From the NCBI GenBank assembly GCA_016292015.1, contig JAEEZY010000029.1, positions 212,863-276,862 of the forward strand: a DNA stretch of 64,000 nt. The letters run 5' to 3'. The first letter of the stretch is position 1. Every line of letters starts with the position of its first letter. Made by a program: the position numbers and the translations under genes. The notes under the pieces are model-generated. The model was not told the origin of the DNA and did not search any database. It saw only the letters and a list, made by a program, of their open reading frames with translations. Source of the DNA: Bacteroidales bacterium (GTDB taxonomy: Bacteria; Bacteroidota; Bacteroidia; Bacteroidales; P3). This document shows, piece after piece, positions 59,965 to 64,000 of the stretch.

Positions 59965-60807
59965 ATGACAACTGACGAATTGAGAAACGCCATAGAGCGG
60001 GCGTGGGACGACAACACGCTTTTGGAAAAGTCTTCGTTCACCAAAGCCGTCTGCGAGGTCGTGCGGCTGCTCGACTGCGGTCACCTGCGTGCCGCCGAAC
60101 CGGTAGGAGAGGGGGCACCCCCCAACACTAACAAAGGCTGGCAGGTGAACGAGTGGGTCAAGAAAGCCATACTGTTGTATTTCAAAATCAGCAAAATGGA
60201 GCCTCTCGAAGCCGGTCCTTTCCGCTATCACGACAAAATTCCGCTCAAAGGCGACTATGCCCAGAATGGAGTCAGAGTTGTGCCCAACGCCGTCGCCCGC
60301 TACGGAGCCTTCCTCGCACCTGGCGTCGTCATGATGCCCTCCTACGTCAATATCGGTGCATACGTTGACAGCGGCACGATGGTTGACACGTGGGCCACCG
60401 TCGGAAGCTGTGCCCAGATTGGCAAGAACGTGCATCTCTCAGGTGGAGTCGGCATAGGCGGAGTGCTCGAACCCTTGCAGGCAGCTCCCGTCATCGTCGA
60501 GGACCACTGCTTCATCGGCAGCCGCTGCATCGTGGTCGAAGGAGCGCATATCGAGACCGAAGCCGTCCTCGGAGCCAACACCGTCATCACCGCCTCGACA
60601 CATATCGTCGACGTCACGGCCTCCGAACCCGTGGTGTATAAAGGTCGCGTCCCCGCCCGCAGCGTGGTGATACCCGGCTCATACACACGCCATTACCCAG
60701 CCGGCGACTATCAGGTCAGCTGTGCCCTCATCATAGGCCACCGCTCCGAATCGACCGACAAGAAAACCTCACTCAACGAAGCCCTCAGAGAGTACAACAT
60801 TTCTTGA
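59965..60807 (+). CDS. dapD: Tetrahydrodipicolinate N-succinyltransferase
   Basis: Succinyl-CoA-dependent enzyme of the lysine/diaminopimelate pathway; a trimeric left-handed beta-helix protein. Visible segments: helical N-terminus, GWQVNEWVKKAILLYFKIS, then hexapeptide repeats (VVPNAVARYGAFLAPGVVMMPSYVNIGAYVD), the loop GSCAQIGKNVHLSGGVGIGG, and GVLEPLQAAPVIVEDHCFIG, all standard for DapD. The ATG at 59965 is chosen over a GTG three codons earlier. 280 aa is normal. It implies the succinylase branch rather than, or besides, the LL-DAP aminotransferase route. Confidence 0.94.
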   Translation: MTTDELRNAIERAWDDNTLLEKSSFTKAVCEVVRLLDCGHLRAAEPVGEGAPPNTNKGWQVNEWVKKAILLYFKISKMEPLEAGPFRYHDKIPLKGDYAQNGVRVVPNAVARYGAFLAPGVVMMPSYVNIGAYVDSGTMVDTWATVGSCAQIGKNVHLSGGVGIGGVLEPLQAAPVIVEDHCFIGSRCIVVEGAHIETEAVLGANTVITASTHIVDVTASEPVVYKGRVPARSVVIPGSYTRHYPAGDYQVSCALIIGHRSESTDKKTSLNEALREYNIS

Positions 60808-60843
60808 ATGCGTTAATGTGGGAATGTGTTAGTCTTAAACCCT

Positions 60844-60907
60844 TACAACAATACACCAATACACCCCTACACCAACATCTTAAACTATTACCTATTAAAC
60901 TATTAAC
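60844..60907 (+). repeat. 8-nt period array upstream of the small lipoprotein gene
   Basis: TACAACAA, TACACCAA, TACACCCC, TACACCAA, CATCTTAA, ACTATTAC, CTATTAAA, CTATTAAC: eight octamers in register, ending 9 nt before the ATG at 60917. Confidence 0.7.
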
Positions 60908-60916
60908 CTCTTTTCC

Positions 60917-61315
60917 ATGAAACGTTTATCTTTCCTCTTTTTTGTTTTCGTTACCGTCTTTGTTTTAACCAGTTGCAAGCATCACGACGAGTTTGCCTTT
61001 TCCGGCAAGGTGGTAGGCTATGAAATTTGCCAGTCGATGAACGACTTCGCCTACCTCGTGTCGTTGGAGTCGCCCTCCGACATCGGCGACAGCATCATGA
61101 TTGTCGAAGACAGCACCCGCCGTGGGCACGTGATAGCCATCTATCAGTCGCCTCGCATCCTCAAGATCGGACGCCACATCTCCGGCACTATCTATCTCGA
61201 CAACAACTACAACGCCGCCCATTGCTACAAGCACTACACCTACAAAGACCTCGTCACCGGCAACGAGATAGCACTGCAGCAAGCCATCTTCGTGAAAGTC
61301 AAGATGGACGACTGA
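60917..61315 (+). CDS. Small lipoprotein, function unknown
   Basis: 132-aa protein with a lipoprotein signal (FVTVFVLTSC, Cys20). The mature part is strand-rich (GKVVGYEICQSMNDFAYLVSL, RGHVIAIYQSPRILKIG, GRHISGTIYLDNNY), compatible with a small beta-barrel of the OB or similar kind, but I recognise no family. Position after dapD looks accidental; the 109-nt gap is filled by an 8-nt repeat array. Confidence 0.6.
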   Translation: MKRLSFLFFVFVTVFVLTSCKHHDEFAFSGKVVGYEICQSMNDFAYLVSLESPSDIGDSIMIVEDSTRRGHVIAIYQSPRILKIGRHISGTIYLDNNYNAAHCYKHYTYKDLVTGNEIALQQAIFVKVKMDD

Positions 61316-61390
61316 AACGTATCTATCTCCAATGTCTGCAATTAAGAAGAATTTTAGAGCCTTTCGCGTTTTTCGATGTTCGGGTAGAGG

Positions 61391-61406
61391 AAACAGCGAA
61401 GCGAAT
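61391..61406. repeat. Partial copy of the AAACAGCGAAGCG block
   Basis: AAACAGCGAAGCGAAT, preceded by CGCGTTTTTCGATG, the same combination as at 48.2 kb and 63.8 kb. Confidence 0.55.
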
Positions 61407-61415
61407 CTGAAAAAG

Positions 61416-61448
61416 AAAGCACACCTCCGAACGAAGTGTGCTTTTTTT
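61416..61448. terminator. Terminator between converging lipoprotein and primase genes
   Basis: AAAGCACAC / GTGTGCTTT stem with an 11-nt loop and a T-run. Confidence 0.7.
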
Positions 61449-61473
61449 ATAGAGTTGTACACGGTGCCCACAC

Positions 61474-63750
61474 TTATACATTCAACTTCCTGAACCTCAC
61501 GGCCATCAGCTGACCTTGCTGGTTTTTGTCGGTCGCGATACATTCGATGCATTTCTGGGCGCTCCATACCGAGAGGACGTTCTTCAACGGAGTCTGCGTG
61601 TCGCAGTTCTGTATAGCCCTCTGCAGCTCGTCGCGGGTGAACTCGTTGTTCAGGGTGCGGAAGACTTCGTCCCAACGAATCACGTTGCTGTACACCTCGA
61701 TCTTGGGGAAACGGAGGATCAGCTGGTTGAGCATCTGCGAGGCGACCCACTGGGCGAACTTGACCGTATTGCGACGGTTCAGCGGAGTGTCTTTCTCCTC
61801 GTAGAGGAACCAAGCCAGCATGCCGGCACGGAAGCCCACGACAGAGGCGCGACGGCAGAAGATATCGCGCGACTGGTCGTTGGTCTTGACCGAAAGCTTC
61901 ATCTGCTTCTGTAGCCACAATTCCATCTTCTTGTTCAGCCAGTCGAGGTCCATAAGGTGGATAGGCTTGACCAATCCGTCGCCGAAGCTGACAGAGTCGA
62001 GCATGGCAATAAGCCTCTCGACCTCGGCACGGTCTTTGTCTTGCAGCTCGTCCCAAACCGGGATGGGGTTGCCGAGACGGTAAGGCAGCGAAGTGAAGCA
62101 GACCCTCGACACCGTGCCGTCCTCCACGTCTGGATAAAACCTTCGCATCGCCTTCGGAGTGCCGCTGAAAAGGGTGTTGTAGTACATGTTGACCACCCCG
62201 CTGAAAGACTCGTCGCTGGCATAGTCCTGACCGTAGCGGTCGTTGTCGAAGGCGACACGGAGCATGTCGCTGTAGTTGGAGAATCCACGCTTGAAGGCTT
62301 TGGTCACGGTGTCAATCTCCTCGGCCACAGCCATGAGGTGAAGGCCCTGAGCGTTCTCCATGCGCATGAGCAGCTTTGTGATGCTTATGGTGGGCGTGAT
62401 GAACCGCACTATAGGTTTCGGCTTGGCACCCAGCTGATCCATACGCTGCTCGGCAGAGACCCTGGAGCCCAGAGCACGAGACTTCTCCTTATACTCGTTC
62501 TCCTCTTTGTAGCCCTCCTCGTCACGCGCTATGATGGGAGCCAGGATCATCTCGGCCATACGGCTGATAAAACTCTTACCGCTGGCTTGAGGTGCTTCGA
62601 GGCAGACCTGGAAGGAGGGCGAGTGCATCTTCTTGTCGAGATAGACGGCCCTCAACCTCGAAGCGAGAGTGCCCACGAGAGGGAGCAGGCAGAGCGTGGC
62701 AGCCACCTTGAAGTCTTTGGGGGCGGTGGTCACCACCTGCTTGAAGAGAGGCGGCAGAGGAGGGAACTTAGGGTTCAACGACTGCTGGTCGTCGAGGGAG
62801 AGGTTGTCGTCGGCACTACGCAGTAACCTCTGCAGGACCGTTTCGAGGTTCTTGGGGAGGTCTTTCGAGCGAGGAGCGCTGCAAGCCGAATGGATCAAGC
62901 CACGCATCTCGTCCTCGGCGAGGCCGTAACGAGGCATGACGGAAAGGAGAGTGGCCTCGTTGAAGTCGGTGATACAACGCAGCTCGAAAGCGAGAGCGTA
63001 GAGGCGGGTGTTGCGCTCACCCTCGACCGGCTCGCCACCCGTCTGGATCAGCCATTCGAGAGCAATCTCTTCCAACGGAATCCCCTTGAAACAATGCTGC
63101 ACCGCCACTGCATCATCCCCATTAGACCCATTGGACCTATTAGACCCATCAGCCCCATTAGACCTATTGGTCCTATTAGACATATAAGACATATCCGTCC
63201 CATTGGCCTCATACTTCACCTCTGCCTCATCCATAAACAGACCCTTCCCGTCCATATAATATATGTATTCCTCCGGCACCATGTAGCTCGACCTTGCCCA
63301 GTCCTTGCAGGCCGGGTCGTGCTCTACGCCAATCTCCTTAGCCAGCCACTGCTGACACTCGTCGATGGAGTGGAGCTCGGGGCGACACTTGCACACCAGG
63401 CGCAGACCCCTCGTCGAAGGAGTCTTGTGCGCCAGAAGTATGCCCAGCTCGTCACGACGCCCGATGATGGAGCACCAGAGGTCGTAGGGGTTGTCGATGC
63501 CGTCGATGTCGAGCATGAAAGCACCGCTCGGCACGGCCAGCTCGTTCTTGCGCGACCCGCTGAACGAGGCGTTCCAAGTAACTATCGGCAGGCTTCTCTT
63601 CAGTCGCTGCTGAGTCTCGTGGTCAGGCTCTTTGGCTATCAGTATGCAGATTTCTTTCAGGCACGGGTCGTGCGTCACCTTGTTGAAGTTTTCGGCAGTC
63701 AGAGGCTCGCCTTTCTGCGAGCGCACGCTTTTGTAGATTGTAAAATTCAT
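61474..63750 (-). CDS. VirE_N-DUF3987 protein: primase-like plus helicase-like domains
   Basis: 758-aa cytoplasmic protein of the BT4734/VirE_N-DUF3987 type frequent in Bacteroidota. Residues 50-160 resemble an archaeo-eukaryotic primase core: FMLDIDGID supplies a DxD pair and KTPSTRGLRLVCK a primase-like third motif. Residues 181-210 are a Ser/Asn/Gly/Arg linker encoded by a 9-nt tandem repeat. A helical PriCT-like region follows (RNTRLYALAFELRCITDF). The DUF3987 part has a Walker A-like EAPQASGKSFISRM near residue 390. The combination suggests a self-contained primase-helicase, as in mobile-element replication proteins, but no integrase or phage gene is next to it. Confidence 0.82.
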   Translation of the reverse strand: MNFTIYKSVRSQKGEPLTAENFNKVTHDPCLKEICILIAKEPDHETQQRLKRSLPIVTWNASFSGSRKNELAVPSGAFMLDIDGIDNPYDLWCSIIGRRDELGILLAHKTPSTRGLRLVCKCRPELHSIDECQQWLAKEIGVEHDPACKDWARSSYMVPEEYIYYMDGKGLFMDEAEVKYEANGTDMSYMSNRTNRSNGADGSNRSNGSNGDDAVAVQHCFKGIPLEEIALEWLIQTGGEPVEGERNTRLYALAFELRCITDFNEATLLSVMPRYGLAEDEMRGLIHSACSAPRSKDLPKNLETVLQRLLRSADDNLSLDDQQSLNPKFPPLPPLFKQVVTTAPKDFKVAATLCLLPLVGTLASRLRAVYLDKKMHSPSFQVCLEAPQASGKSFISRMAEMILAPIIARDEEGYKEENEYKEKSRALGSRVSAEQRMDQLGAKPKPIVRFITPTISITKLLMRMENAQGLHLMAVAEEIDTVTKAFKRGFSNYSDMLRVAFDNDRYGQDYASDESFSGVVNMYYNTLFSGTPKAMRRFYPDVEDGTVSRVCFTSLPYRLGNPIPVWDELQDKDRAEVERLIAMLDSVSFGDGLVKPIHLMDLDWLNKKMELWLQKQMKLSVKTNDQSRDIFCRRASVVGFRAGMLAWFLYEEKDTPLNRRNTVKFAQWVASQMLNQLILRFPKIEVYSNVIRWDEVFRTLNNEFTRDELQRAIQNCDTQTPLKNVLSVWSAQKCIECIATDKNQQGQLMAVRFRKLNV
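63119..63208 (-). repeat. In-frame 9-nt repeat in the primase-helicase linker
   Basis: Ten 9-nt units of the type CCATTAGAC, CTATTAGAC or CCATTGGAC on this strand, in unbroken register, encoding S/T-N-R or S-N-G triplets on the minus strand (about residues 181-210). Confidence 0.8.
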
Positions 63751-63812
63751 GGTAGTAAAAATTTTGTTGTTTTATTTCATTATTAAAGTCCCGATCCTAT
63801 AACCAAGATTTG

Positions 63813-64000
63813 AAACAGCGAAGCGCATTTCATTTTCGTGTTTTTCGCCAAGGCAAGTACGAAGCATAAGCTTTTTTTAGTGTTTTTCGAGTTTTTCGAT
63901 GTTTAAAATAAATTTTCGCATAATTTTGCCCTTTTCGCATTCTTTCGCAATCCAAAGAAACAGCGAAGCGCATTTCATTTTCGTGTTTTTCGCCAAGGCA
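63813..64000. repeat. Direct repeat and TTTTCG tract upstream of the primase gene
   Basis: Two identical 43-nt copies start with AAACAGCGAAGCGCATTTCA and end CGCCAAGGCA, at 63813-63855 and 63958-64000, the second reaching the window edge. Between them is a TTTTCG-rich stretch like that at 48.15-48.33 kb. The array may continue beyond the window. Confidence 0.8.

Overview
The window is chromosomal DNA from a member of Bacteroidota, most likely order Bacteroidales. Evidence: many genes are preceded by the Bacteroidota promoter box TAnnTTTG; two secreted C10 proteases end in type IX secretion (T9SS) sorting domains and a PorQ-like gene is present; and the gene families (M28, M13 and S9 lipoprotein/secreted peptidases, DUF4468, VirE_N-DUF3987, WG repeats) are typical of the group. 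Core genes look moderately GC-rich; the DUF262 genes at 34.6-38.6 kb are visibly AT-richer. I recognised no rRNA, tRNA, complete insertion sequence or CRISPR array.

Layout. 0-2.5 kb: end of a YfcC-type transporter and an M28 peptidase. 2.5-6.2 kb: small accessory stretch with a zeta-toxin-like kinase and a 59-aa partner, a DUF4468-like secreted protein, a 0.95-kb gene-free interval with two hairpin elements, and a Fic protein. 6.3-17.8 kb: gyrA, a TPR protein, sppA, an M13 peptidase, and a two-gene operon with a deiminase-Sel1 fusion. 18-21.2 kb: two tandem C10 proteases. 21.2-31 kb: 2-oxoacid:ferredoxin oxidoreductase (two subunits), a lysine 2,3-aminomutase-like enzyme, porQ, lplA, a thioredoxin-fold protein, ftcD. 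31-49.7 kb: an accessory island with an AAA+ ATPase, a Trp-repeat protein, a PLD nuclease with two DUF262 proteins, a MoxR/VWA operon, a UDG-like protein, a broken WG-repeat gene, a RhuM-Fic protein overlapping a WYL regulator, a DnaQ-type exonuclease and an HD hydrolase. 50-61.3 kb: core genes (M17 aminopeptidase, pdxA, polA, a SecD-P1-like lipoprotein, an S9 peptidase, gcvT, dapD). 61.5-63.8 kb: a VirE_N/DUF3987 primase-helicase-like protein.

Three layers of non-coding structure stand out. (1) Six inverted-repeat elements (five about 150 nt long, one short) sit in the three largest gene-free intervals. Each has its own 5-nt word repeated three times per arm (two to three in the short one), the arms are complementary, and in four of the five long ones the arms are 98-99 nt apart around an AT-rich core. 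(2) Four promoters inside the accessory island carry the same imperfect palindrome TGNCA-N5-TGRCA placed exactly 11 nt upstream of TAnnTTTG, linking the AAA+ gene, the Trp-repeat gene, the MoxR/VWA operon and a paralogue of that operon's first gene into one probable regulon. (3) Many leaders and intergenic regions are degenerate tandem arrays with a strictly kept period of 7, 8 or 11 nt; one 7-nt array lies inside polA, and 9-nt in-frame arrays lie inside gyrA and the primase gene. Layers 1 and 2 are my main candidates for something undescribed.
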